64,000 bases of DNA, taken from the NCBI RefSeq assembly GCF_002752655.1, contig NZ_CP023737.1, positions 806,001 to 870,000 of the forward strand, read 5' to 3'. A model generated the notes under the pieces. The model was not told the DNA's origin. It did not search any database and saw nothing but the letters and a program-made list of their open reading frames with translations. Numbering within the stretch: the first letter of the stretch is position 1; every line of letters begins with the position of its first letter. The position numbers were made by a program, and so were the translations under genes. Source of the stretch: Methylosinus trichosporium OB3b (lineage in GTDB: Bacteria > Pseudomonadota > Alphaproteobacteria > Rhizobiales > Beijerinckiaceae). This document shows positions 50,775 to 59,006 of this stretch, in pieces.

Positions 50775-52973
50775 TTGCTCGAGCGTATTCGATCCTCGCG
50801 TTTATACAAGCGCATCGCCAGGCTTCTGCTGGCCCTCGACGCCTATATCGACTCGAGCCTGTTCGACTCGAGCCGCGGGGCGCGCGAAACTTACGAGAAT
50901 TTCTCCGCCTTCATGCACCGCTTCCAGGTGCGCGGCCTGCGCCGCATCGGCGTCGAGCTCGGCTGCGAGGCGCTGACGCTCTCGCTCGGCGGCGCCGTGG
51001 TGGCGGCGGCGCTCGCGGTCTCGGCCATGCGCATGACCAGCGACGATTGGCTGAAGAAGCAGGATCTCTCGATCACCGTCCTCGACCGCTATGGCGCCGT
51101 GGTCGGCCAGCGCGGCATCAAGCACGACGACGCCGTCCCGCTCGACCAATATCCCGATTACGTCATCAAGGCGGTGCTCGCCACCGAGGACCGGCGCTTC
51201 TACGAGCATTTCGGCATAGACGTCATCGGCACGCTGCGCGCCGTCACCGTCAACGCCCGCTCCGCCGGCGTCGTGCAGGGAGGCTCGTCGATCACCCAGC
51301 AGCTCGCCAAGAACGTCTTCCTCTCCAACGAGCGCACCATCACCCGCAAGATCAACGAGGCCTTTCTCGCGCTCTGGCTGGAGCAGCGCCTCGCCAAGCA
51401 GGAGATTTTGAAGCTCTATCTCGACCGCGTCTATATGGGCGGCGGCACCTTCGGCATTCAGGCCGCAGCGGAGTTCTATTTCGGCAAATCGGTGCGCGAC
51501 GTCGATCTCGCCGAGGCGGCCATGCTGGCCGGCCTCTTCAAGGCGCCGGCGAAATATGCGCCGCATGTCAACCTCCCCGCCGCCCGCGCGCGCGCCAATG
51601 ACGTGCTCGACAATCTCGTCGTCGCCGGCTTCATGACGCAGAGCCAGATCGTCGCCGCGCAGCGCAATCCGGCGACGCCGATCGAGCGCAGCCGCGACCA
51701 GAGCCACGATTGGTATCTCGACTTCGCCTTCAAGGAGGCGCAGCGTCTCGCCGAATCCGGCAAGCTCGGCGACAATCGCGTGCTCGTCATCCGCACCGCG
51801 CTCGATCCCAATGTGCAGAAGCGCGCCGAGGAGGTGGTGGAGGAGAATTTGCGCGAGAGCGGACGCGCCTATCACGTCAAGCAGAACGCCTCGGCCTTCA
51901 TGGACATAGACGGCGCCGTCCGCGCCATCATCGGCGGGCGCGATTATGGCGTCAGCCAGTTCAACCGCGCGACCGAGGCGGCGCGCCAGCCGGGCTCCTC
52001 CTTCAAGCCCTATGTCTATCTCACTGCGCTGATGAGCGGCAAATTCAAGCCGACCACCATCGTCACCGATCGGCCGACCTGCATCGGCAATTATTGCGTG
52101 CACAATTACAACGGCGGCTACGCCGGCTCGCTGCCGCTCTCGCTGGCGCTCGCCAAATCGCTCAACACCATCGCCATTCAATTGTCGATCGCGATCGGCA
52201 ATGGCGATTCGCATGCGGGTCGCGCCAAGATCATCGACACCTGCCGCAAGCTCGGCATCACCACGCCGCTCGAGGACACGCCCTCGCTGCCGGTCGGGCA
52301 GAGCGACGTGATCCTGCTCGAGCATGCGGCCGGCTACGCCGCCTTCGCCAATGGCGGCAAGCGGACCATCCCCTACGCCGCGACCGAGATTCGCAACAGC
52401 CGCGGCGAATTGCTCTATGAGCATGATCGCGATGCGCCGCCGCAGGAGCAGGTCGTTCCATTCGAGAAGATCGCCGATCTCGACACGATGATGAAGCGCG
52501 TCGTCGAGGAAGGCACGGGCGGTCGAGCGCAGCTCGGCCCGGGCGTCGACGTGATCGGCAAGACCGGCACCACAAACGGCTATAAGGATGCGTGGTTCTG
52601 CGGATTCACCGGCAATATGGGCGGCTGCGTCTGGTATGGCAACGACGACAACGAGACCATGAACAACATGACCGGCGGCACGCTGCCGGCCAAGACCTGG
52701 CACGACATCATGGCCTATGCGCATCAGGGCATAGCGATCAAGCCCATCCGCGGACTGGCGAGCCCGGCGACGCTCGCCGCGCTCGACTCGGCGCCGGCCA
52801 AGACGGTGGAGCTCGGCGCGCCAGCGCGTCCGGCGGCGCTGTCGCGCGGCGCGCTCGACGCGCTCAGCGATATCGAGTCGAAGATCAAAGGCGTCGATGT
52901 GAAGCGCGCCGCCGCGCCGACCGCCGCCAATGTCGAGCCGCCGCCGGCGCCGAGCCGCGGCCGCCGGCGATGA
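50775..52973 (+). CDS. Class A penicillin-binding protein (bifunctional)
   Basis: 732 residues from a TTG at 50775 with GAGGAG 7 bases upstream; upstream in-frame starts are less likely. One membrane anchor near residues 65-85 (LTLSLGGAVVAAALAVSAMR). Transglycosylase: Glu138 in ATEDRRFYEHFG, and GGSSITQQLAKN. Transpeptidase: Ser408 in GSSFKPY, SLNT and KTGTT. The Pro/Arg-rich tail ends the protein. It polymerises and crosslinks peptidoglycan in the periplasm. Followed by the DUF1214/DUF1254 pair. Confidence 0.93.
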   Translation: MLERIRSSRLYKRIARLLLALDAYIDSSLFDSSRGARETYENFSAFMHRFQVRGLRRIGVELGCEALTLSLGGAVVAAALAVSAMRMTSDDWLKKQDLSITVLDRYGAVVGQRGIKHDDAVPLDQYPDYVIKAVLATEDRRFYEHFGIDVIGTLRAVTVNARSAGVVQGGSSITQQLAKNVFLSNERTITRKINEAFLALWLEQRLAKQEILKLYLDRVYMGGGTFGIQAAAEFYFGKSVRDVDLAEAAMLAGLFKAPAKYAPHVNLPAARARANDVLDNLVVAGFMTQSQIVAAQRNPATPIERSRDQSHDWYLDFAFKEAQRLAESGKLGDNRVLVIRTALDPNVQKRAEEVVEENLRESGRAYHVKQNASAFMDIDGAVRAIIGGRDYGVSQFNRATEAARQPGSSFKPYVYLTALMSGKFKPTTIVTDRPTCIGNYCVHNYNGGYAGSLPLSLALAKSLNTIAIQLSIAIGNGDSHAGRAKIIDTCRKLGITTPLEDTPSLPVGQSDVILLEHAAGYAAFANGGKRTIPYAATEIRNSRGELLYEHDRDAPPQEQVVPFEKIADLDTMMKRVVEEGTGGRAQLGPGVDVIGKTGTTNGYKDAWFCGFTGNMGGCVWYGNDDNETMNNMTGGTLPAKTWHDIMAYAHQGIAIKPIRGLASPATLAALDSAPAKTVELGAPARPAALSRGALDALSDIESKIKGVDVKRAAAPTAANVEPPPAPSRGRRR

Positions 52974-52989
52974 GCGAGACGCCGCGCGC

Positions 52990-53562
52990 ATGACCAATTA
53001 CCTCAAAGCCTTCGCCGTGATGATCGCCGGCCTTCTGATCGGCTTCGCGCTCACCGCCGTCTCGCTCGGCCTCGGCCGCGGCTTCGGCCAGATCGTCGCC
53101 GGCCCCTGGATCGCCTGGCCGCGCCACGGCGGCGCCGATATCGATCCTTATGCGCGCGCCATGCTCGCGCGCACCGGCGAGGCGCCGCTCGGCCGCGAGC
53201 AGGGCCTCGCCTTCATCGCCCACGCCGATTCGAGCGGCGCGGCGCTCGACGGTCGCTGCGTCTATTCGATCACCGATCCGACGCCCGCGGCGCGCTATTG
53301 GACGCTCGGCGCCGCATCGACCAATGGCGCGCTGATCGACAATCCGGCGCAACGCTATGTCTTCACCTCCGCCGAGCTTCTTCGCCATGAGGGCGGCGGC
53401 TTCGCGATCGAGACCGCCGAGGAGGCGCGGCCGGGCAATTGGCTGCCGACGCGCCGCGGCCCCTTCATCTTGATCCTGCGTCTCTACGACACCACGCTCG
53501 ACACGGAAGTCGCGCCCGACCCCGCGACCTTTCCGCAAATCACAAAGCTCGGCTGCGCATGA
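52990..53562 (+). CDS. DUF1214 membrane-anchored protein
   Basis: 190 residues from ATG 52990 (MTNYLKAFAVMIAGLLIGFA) with one N-terminal membrane helix. The DUF1214 core is RYWTLGAASTNGALIDNP and FILILRLYDTTLD. Function unknown; in Rhizobiales it is encoded next to a DUF1254 protein. It starts 16 bp after the PBP stop and overlaps the next gene by 4 bases. Confidence 0.9.
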   Translation: MTNYLKAFAVMIAGLLIGFALTAVSLGLGRGFGQIVAGPWIAWPRHGGADIDPYARAMLARTGEAPLGREQGLAFIAHADSSGAALDGRCVYSITDPTPAARYWTLGAASTNGALIDNPAQRYVFTSAELLRHEGGGFAIETAEEARPGNWLPTRRGPFILILRLYDTTLDTEVAPDPATFPQITKLGCA

Positions 53563-54152
53563 AACTCCTCGATCGATTGCTCGATTGGCTGCCCTGGACG
53601 CTGGCGACGATCTGCGTCGCCGGCTCGGTTCATATCATTTCTATTCTGCTGATGCCGGAAGTCGCGCCGCGCAACGCCTTCGCGCGTCTCGCGGCGGCGG
53701 CGCGCGCCGCGCCGACGACGGAGGCCGGCGTCGCGCTGCTGCCGCGCGAGACGCCGGGCGCCGAGGTCATGCCCTTCGAGGACCCGGCCTTCGCCGAGGG
53801 CGTCTGCCTGTTCGATCTCTCGAAAGGCCTCATGCGCGTCGTCGCCGACGCCGACCCGGAAGATTATCTGGCGCTGTCCTTCTACGCGCGCACGGGACGC
53901 GTGTTTCACGCCGCGACCGACCGTTCGGCGATCAAGGGAAAGATCGAGGTGATGATCGGCGACGCCGCGCAGATCGAGAACCTCGAGAGCCAGGACGAAG
54001 AGGCGCCGCCCTCCCAGGTGCGCGTGACCTCGCCGACCAAGCGCGGCTTCGTGCTGATCCGCTCGCTGGCGAAGCGCATGAGCGACCGCGACCGCGCCGA
54101 GCAACGCCTGCGCATGGTGAAATGCGAGACGGTGGCGGAGCCGGAGAGCTGA
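53559..54152 (+). CDS. DUF1254 membrane-anchored protein
   Basis: 197 residues. One N-terminal helix (WLPWTLATICVAGSVHIISI), then the soluble part (LLPRETPGAEVMPFEDPAFA, VCLFDLSKGLMRVVADADPE). The ATGA overlap with the DUF1214 gene implies coupled translation and probably a joint product. Function unknown. Confidence 0.87.
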   Translation: MKLLDRLLDWLPWTLATICVAGSVHIISILLMPEVAPRNAFARLAAAARAAPTTEAGVALLPRETPGAEVMPFEDPAFAEGVCLFDLSKGLMRVVADADPEDYLALSFYARTGRVFHAATDRSAIKGKIEVMIGDAAQIENLESQDEEAPPSQVRVTSPTKRGFVLIRSLAKRMSDRDRAEQRLRMVKCETVAEPES

Positions 54153-54176
54153 CGCGCACGACATGGAGCGCAACCT

Positions 54177-54215
54177 ACCCCTCTCCCCGCTCGCGGGGAG
54201 AGGCTGGGTGAGAGG
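54177..54215. repeat. Family B half, left side of the DUF559 gene
   Basis: Hairpin CCTCTCCCCGCTCGCGGGGA followed by GGCTGGGTGAGAGG. It is the inverse of the copy at 54604-54655, with the DUF559 gene between them. Confidence 0.8.
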
Positions 54216-54224
54216 CTCGGGAGA

Positions 54225-54587
54225 TTACGCGCTGTCTTCCCTCAACGCGCAGAGCACGGCCTCGGCGACCGCCTCGGCATTCTTGTAAACATATTGGTTG
54301 GTGAAACGGATGACGCGATAGCCCTCGGCGTTCAAAAACGCCGTCCGGCGCGCATCAGCGGCGATTTCCTCCGCGCTCGAATGTGTCTCCCCATCGATCA
54401 CGACAATCAGCTTTGCGTCTCTGCAAACGAAATCCGCAATGAAAGGACCGATGGGCTCTTGCCGGACGAATTTGAAACCGCCGAGGCTTCTATTCCGCAG
54501 GCGCCCCCAGATGGTTTTTTCAGCCGAGGTCGCCTCGCGCCGCAGCTCGCGAGCGCGACGCGTTTCGATCAACCGCAGCCCGCGCAT
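54225..54587 (-). CDS. DUF559 endonuclease-domain protein (VSR-like fold)
   Basis: 120 residues. LRLIETRRARELRREATSAE and WGRLRNRSLGGFKFVRQEPI lead into the PD-(D/E)XK-like core: ADFVCRDAKLIVVIDGETH with the probable catalytic Asp and Glu, then RTAFLNAEGYRVIRFTNQYV. The family is related to very-short-patch-repair endonucleases; its substrate is not known. The gene lies between inverted family B halves (54177-54215 and 54604-54655), 9 and 16 bases from its ends, so gene and palindromes form one compact unit. Confidence 0.9.
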   Translation of the reverse strand: MRGLRLIETRRARELRREATSAEKTIWGRLRNRSLGGFKFVRQEPIGPFIADFVCRDAKLIVVIDGETHSSAEEIAADARRTAFLNAEGYRVIRFTNQYVYKNAEAVAEAVLCALREDSA

Positions 54588-54603
54588 GAAAGGTCTCCGC
54601 TAA

Positions 54604-54655
54604 TCTCCCCAGCCCCTCACCCGGCCTCTCCCCGCAAGCGGGGAGAGGAGAAGGC
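54604..54655. repeat. Family B half, right side of the DUF559 gene
   Basis: CCCCTCACCCGGCCTCTCCC then CGCAAGCGGGGAGAGGAGAA; inverse of the copy at 54177. Lies between the DUF559 start and the pabC end. Confidence 0.8.
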
Positions 54656-54669
54656 CAGCGCCCGCTGAT

Positions 54670-55338
54670 TCATTCCTCGATCAATATCGCCCGCGTCAGG
54701 CCGCGCAGCGAATTGCCCATCAAAAACTCCTCCTGGGCGAAATCCTCGAGGCGCAGCAGGCTTTCGTTCACGGCGCCCATTGTGAGGAGATAAGCGCGCA
54801 AGGTTCCCGGCAGCAGGCCGCAGGCGAGCGGCGGCGTCAGCAGCCCGCCGTCGCGCACGAGAAACACATTGGTGCGCGCGCCTTCGCACACTTCGTCGCG
54901 CTCGTTGAGAAAGAGCACCTCGTCGGCGCCGCAGCGCAGCTTCGCCTCGGCGAGCTCGCGCTCGTAGATTTCGCGAAGCGTGGTCTTGTGCTGCAGCATC
55001 GGATCGTCGGAGGCGAAGCGCGCCTCGGCGACGGCGACGCGCCAGACCGTGTCCGACGACGTCTCCTCGAAGGGCAGAGCGCTCGTCTCATAACGGCCGT
55101 CGCGCGCCAGCACGAAGCGCACGCGCAGCCGATCGTCCATCGGGTCGTCGACCGCTTCCTTCAGAGCGGAGAGAAACATCTCGTCCGAATGCTGAAAGCC
55201 GAGCGCGCGCGCGGAGGCGCGCAGGCGCGCGACATGCTGCTCGAGACAATAGAAGCCGCCCCCCGCGGTCCACAGCAAGGTCTCGATCAGACCGAACTCG
55301 TCAGCGCTCCGGTCAGAAATTTCGCCTTGATCAGACAT
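54670..55338 (-). CDS. pabC: Aminodeoxychorismate lyase-like class IV aminotransferase
   Basis: 222 residues. PLP enzyme that removes pyruvate from aminodeoxychorismate to give 4-aminobenzoate for folate. FGLIETLLWTAGGGFYCLEQ and RLRASARALGF are typical; PLP Lys in MLQHKTTLREIYE; product-side motif DEVLFLNERDEVCEGARTNV. It overlaps the end of pabB by 52 bp on the same strand, so the two are coupled. In some genomes the two are fused. Confidence 0.9.
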   Translation of the reverse strand: MSDQGEISDRSADEFGLIETLLWTAGGGFYCLEQHVARLRASARALGFQHSDEMFLSALKEAVDDPMDDRLRVRFVLARDGRYETSALPFEETSSDTVWRVAVAEARFASDDPMLQHKTTLREIYERELAEAKLRCGADEVLFLNERDEVCEGARTNVFLVRDGGLLTPPLACGLLPGTLRAYLLTMGAVNESLLRLEDFAQEEFLMGNSLRGLTRAILIEE

Positions 55339-56489
55339 TCCTCATATTCCTCGCGCGCCCGCGAATCGGCCACCACCGCAGAGCCGACGTTGCAGACGAG
55401 CTCTCCGTCCGGGAACAAAGTGAGCGTGCGGATCGCCACATTGAATCGAATCGCCCCGTCCGGCGCGATGAGGCCGAGCGAGCCGCAATAGACGCCGCGA
55501 GGGGCGCATTCGAGATCGCGAATGATCTCCATCGCGCGAATCTTCGGCGCGCCGGTCACCGAGCCACAGGGAAACAGCCCAGCGAACAAATCGGCGAGCG
55601 TCACGCCCGGGCGCAGCTTCGCCTCTATGCCGGAAGTCATCTGATGCAGCGTCGGATAGGTTTCGACGGTGAAGAGATCGGTGACGCGCACCGAGCCGAC
55701 TTCCGAGAGACGCGAGAGATCATTGCGCAGCAGATCGACGATCATCAGATTTTCGGCGCGCGATTTCTCATCCTGCGTCAGCAACGCCGCGCGCGCCATA
55801 TCCTCGTTCGGCACATAGCCGCGCCGCGCCGTCCCTTTCATCGGACGCGCGCGAATGACGCCGTCGCAGACGTCGAAGAACACTTCCGGCGACAGCGAGA
55901 CGATTCTCTCCTCGCCGAGCGCGACGACGCCGCCATAGGCGACCGGCTGGCGCTTGCGCAGCGCGCGATAGAGCGCCGTCGCCTCGCCCTCATAGCGGCC
56001 ATAGAGCGGAAAGGTCAGATTGATCTGATAGACGTCGCCCGCATAGATGAACTCGCGGCAGGCGTCGAAACGCCGCGTATAGTCGGCGAGGGTCCAGGCC
56101 GGCGTCAGCGCGATGTCGATCGAGGGATCGCCGGCGGCGAGCGAGGCGGCGTTGCGCCACTCATATTGCCGCGGCGTACGGAAGGCGCCGAACAGCAGCA
56201 GCGGCGTGCGCGCGCGAGGGAGCGGGCCGCCGAGAAACTTGCGCTCCAGCGCATAGCCGAGCTCATAGCCGGCATAGCCGGCGAGATAGAGCCCGCGCCC
56301 TGACGCGGCCTCCATGCGTGCGAACGCCTCGGCGACCTCGTCCGCCTCATGGGCGACGATGATCTCCTCCGGAGCGTCGAACAGCAGCGCCCCGCCCTCG
56401 CGGCCGTCCTCGAACACGACGAAGGGGCCATCCGGGGCGCGGCTCGGATCATAAGGCTCGCGCCCGCGTATCTCGGCGATATGGAACAA
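55287..56489 (-). CDS. pabB: Aminodeoxychorismate synthase component I
   Basis: 400 residues. Converts chorismate with ammonia to aminodeoxychorismate in folate synthesis. The PMKGTARRG motif carries the Lys that marks PabB rather than TrpE; DLLRNDLSRLSEVGSV, TYPTLHQMTSGIEAKL and GAPKIRAMEIIRDLE are chorismate-binding. A shortened N-terminal domain is normal for the alphaproteobacterial form. First gene of the pabB-pabC pair. Confidence 0.93.
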   Translation of the reverse strand: MFHIAEIRGREPYDPSRAPDGPFVVFEDGREGGALLFDAPEEIIVAHEADEVAEAFARMEAASGRGLYLAGYAGYELGYALERKFLGGPLPRARTPLLLFGAFRTPRQYEWRNAASLAAGDPSIDIALTPAWTLADYTRRFDACREFIYAGDVYQINLTFPLYGRYEGEATALYRALRKRQPVAYGGVVALGEERIVSLSPEVFFDVCDGVIRARPMKGTARRGYVPNEDMARAALLTQDEKSRAENLMIVDLLRNDLSRLSEVGSVRVTDLFTVETYPTLHQMTSGIEAKLRPGVTLADLFAGLFPCGSVTGAPKIRAMEIIRDLECAPRGVYCGSLGLIAPDGAIRFNVAIRTLTLFPDGELVCNVGSAVVADSRAREEYEECLIKAKFLTGALTSSV

Positions 56490-57158
56490 GCGCGGAACTC
56501 CGGTTCGCAGCGAGGGAGCGCCTTCGCCCTCCTATTCGAGGTCCGACGTTCGGGCGAACGCCGGAACCGCGATCTTATATCAGCCGGGCCTCCGTATGAA
56601 GCCGCAAGTCGCGGCCCGCGCCTGCGAGCGGGACCCAAGAGTGCCGCACCCGGCCGAAACATAGATCGGCTTCGCCCTTGGCGAAGAGGCAATGGCTGCC
56701 TATCATGAGAAAAGCCGGAAGACTGACGCCGCCGATCCGACGTTTCGCCAATTGCAAGATCGCGATCTACCTCGACGCATCTCGAGAAGCCGCAATGATT
56801 AGGGCTCCGTCATTGCGAGGAGCGAAGCGACGAAGCAATCCAGGGGCCGCCCCACGGCTCTGGATTGCTTCGCTCCGCTCGCAATGACGGCCCAAGCTTC
56901 CCCTGTTTACCCACATCAAATTACTGTTTTCAAATGATCTTTTTCCCAGTCTCTACATCGAAAGCCGGGGCTTTCGCGCCATCGTCGAGATCAAGACCTC
57001 GGCGGTGAGGGTGGCCGACGCGATGGAATGGGCAGCGTCGAACACGAGCCTGCTCTGATCGACGCAAGAACTGCGACGGCCAGAACTGCCGGAGGACCCC
57101 TCCAAAATTGCCGCCGCGGCCCCGGCGCTATATGACAGGGGAAACAAAGCGAGCCCCC
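56490..57158. other. 669-bp spacer between pabB and the YmdB-type gene
   Basis: The longest non-genic stretch. It contains a full family A repeat (56808-56890) and AT-rich sequence at 56900-56955. Two short open frames (60 and 69 codons) were judged chance; the 69-codon one ends in repeat-derived residues. At 56955-57058 a frame reads IESRGFRAIVEIKTSAVRV without a usable start, possibly a gene remnant. Confidence 0.45.
56808..56890. repeat. Family A palindromic repeat, full copy
   Basis: GTCATTGCGAGGAGCGAAGC at the left and GCTTCGCTCCGCTCGCAATG at the right, around CAGGGGCCGCCCCACGGCTC. Nearly the same as the copy at 23111. Confidence 0.82.
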
Positions 57159-58058
57159 ATGACCTTCGCCGCCCCTGCGCCCACCGCCGCGACGCGCCTC
57201 CTCTTCCTCGGCGACGTGGTCGGCCGCGCGGGCCGCAAGGCGGTGACGGACCGGCTTCCCGAGCTGCGCCGCCGCTGGGCGCTCGATTTCATCGTCGTCA
57301 ATGGCGAGAACGCGGCTGGCGGCTTCGGCATCACCGAGGCCATTTGCGACGAGATTCTCGCCGCCGGCGCCGATTGCGTCACCACCGGCAATCATGTCTT
57401 CGACCAGCGCGAGGCGATGGTGTTCATCGAGCGCCAGCCGCGCCTTCTGCGCCCGGTCAATTATCCGCCCGGCACGCCGGGGCGCGGCGCCAATCTCTAC
57501 ACGGCGGCGAACGGCCGACAGGTGCTGGTCGTCAATGTGATGGGCCGCGTGTTCATGGACGCTATGGACGATCCTTTCGCCGCCATAGAGCGCGAGGTCG
57601 GCGCCTGTCCGTTGGGCATGGCTTGCGACGCGCTCATCGTCGACATACATGCGGAGACGTCCAGCGAGAAAATGGCGATGGGCCATTTCGTCGACGGCCG
57701 CGCCTCGCTGGTCGTCGGCACGCACACCCATGTGCCAACCGCGGACGGACAGATTTTGCCGAATGGCACGGCCTATATGACCGACGCCGGCATGACCGGG
57801 GACTATGATTCGGTCATCGGCATGGACAAGGAGGAGCCGTTGCGCCGCTTCACCCGCAAGACGCCGGGCGCCCGCCTCGAGCCCGCCCAGGGCGAGGCGA
57901 CGCTGTGCGGCGTCGCGGTCGAGCTCGACGCCGCCGGCCTCGCGCTGCGAATGGCGCCGGTGCGGCTCGGCGGGCGGCTGGCGCAGTCTGCGCCCTTCTT
58001 CTGGGAAAAAGAGACGGCGCCCGAGCGAGCGCTGGAGAGCGGAGCGCCGCAGCGATGA
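57159..58058 (+). CDS. YmdB-type metallophosphoesterase (TIGR00282 family)
   Basis: 299 residues from ATG 57159 (MTFAAPAPTAATRLLFLGDV); an ATG at 57132 is possible. Dimetal motifs: FLGDVVGRAGRK, VVNGENAAGGFGIT, TTGNHVFDQREAM, VDIHAETSSEKMAMGHFVDG and VVGTHTHVPTADG. Bacillus YmdB hydrolyses 2',3'-cyclic nucleotides. Cytoplasmic. It overlaps the next gene by 4 bases (ATGA), so they are probably cotranscribed. Confidence 0.92.
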   Translation: MTFAAPAPTAATRLLFLGDVVGRAGRKAVTDRLPELRRRWALDFIVVNGENAAGGFGITEAICDEILAAGADCVTTGNHVFDQREAMVFIERQPRLLRPVNYPPGTPGRGANLYTAANGRQVLVVNVMGRVFMDAMDDPFAAIEREVGACPLGMACDALIVDIHAETSSEKMAMGHFVDGRASLVVGTHTHVPTADGQILPNGTAYMTDAGMTGDYDSVIGMDKEEPLRRFTRKTPGARLEPAQGEATLCGVAVELDAAGLALRMAPVRLGGRLAQSAPFFWEKETAPERALESGAPQR

Positions 58059-58975
58059 GATGGGAAGATTTTCGCCGATCCGAGAATATCGAGGATCGCC
58101 GCGACTCCGATTATGCGGAAGCCGGCGCCGGCTCGGGCTTCGGCATCGGCGGCGGCGGGCTCGGGCTCGGCACGATGGTCGTGCTCGGCATCATCGCCTA
58201 TGCGCTCGGCATCAATCCGGCGGTGCTGATCGGCGGAGCCGAAATGCTCCACAAGATGGGCGGCGGCGGCCAGGTGGCGCAGCAGCGCGCCGACCGCCCC
58301 ACCCGCCAGGCGCCGAGCGGCGCGCCCAGCGACCGCCAGGGCCAGTTCATCGCGGCGGTGCTGGCCGAGAACGAGGATGTCTGGTCGCATGTGCTGCCGG
58401 ACCAGAAGGGCGTGCGCTTCACGCCGCCGCGTCTCGTGCTGTTCAACGGCGTCACCGGCTCGGCCTGCGGCCGCGCGCAATCGGCGATGGGGCCGTTCTA
58501 CTGCCCGATCGACCGCAAAATCTATCTCGACACCTCCTTCTTCAAGGACATGGACCGGCGTTTCGGCGGCGGCGGCGATTTCGCCTACGCCTATGTGATC
58601 TCCCATGAGATGGGCCATCACATCCAGAACGAGCTCGGCCTTCTGCCCAAGGTGCAGCGCGCCCAGCAAATGGCGTCGAGCCGCAGCGAGGCCAATTCGA
58701 TCTCGGTGCGCGCCGAGCTGATGGCCGACTGTCTCGCCGGCGTCTGGGCCGCCCACGCTAACAAGAACTGGCGGATATTGGAGCCCGGCGACGTCGAGAA
58801 GGCGATTCGCACCGCGCAGGCGATCGGCGACGACCGACTGCAACGCTCGGCGCAGGGCTACGCCGTGCCGGACAGCTTTACGCACGGATCTTCCGCGCAA
58901 CGCGCCGAATGGCTGCAGAAGGGACTGCAGAGCGGCCAGATCGACAGCTGCAACACATTTTCGGCGCAGAGGTAG
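58055..58975 (+). CDS. YpfJ-family neutral zinc metallopeptidase
   Basis: 306 residues. One membrane segment (about 30-55, LGLGTMVVLGIIAYALGINP) and then a zinc protease with SHEMGHHIQNELG (HExxH) and SSRSEANSISVRAELMADCL, where the second acidic ligand lies. CDCYGGxW-like ADCLAGVWAAHA and AEWLQKGLQSG complete the family. Substrate unknown. It overlaps the phosphoesterase gene; the family B/IS composite follows directly. Confidence 0.9.
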   Translation: MRWEDFRRSENIEDRRDSDYAEAGAGSGFGIGGGGLGLGTMVVLGIIAYALGINPAVLIGGAEMLHKMGGGGQVAQQRADRPTRQAPSGAPSDRQGQFIAAVLAENEDVWSHVLPDQKGVRFTPPRLVLFNGVTGSACGRAQSAMGPFYCPIDRKIYLDTSFFKDMDRRFGGGGDFAYAYVISHEMGHHIQNELGLLPKVQRAQQMASSRSEANSISVRAELMADCLAGVWAAHANKNWRILEPGDVEKAIRTAQAIGDDRLQRSAQGYAVPDSFTHGSSAQRAEWLQKGLQSGQIDSCNTFSAQR

Positions 58976-59006
58976 CAGAGCGCGCGCTCCCTTCTCCCGC
59001 AGGGCG

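Noticed and set aside
56575..56757. A 60-codon minus frame (MQLAKRRIGG)
   Set aside because: Plausible composition but no ribosome site, homology cue or coupled neighbour.
56678..56887. A 69-codon plus frame in the pabB-ymdB spacer
   Set aside because: Its C-terminal third is the translation of a family A repeat and the start has no ribosome site.
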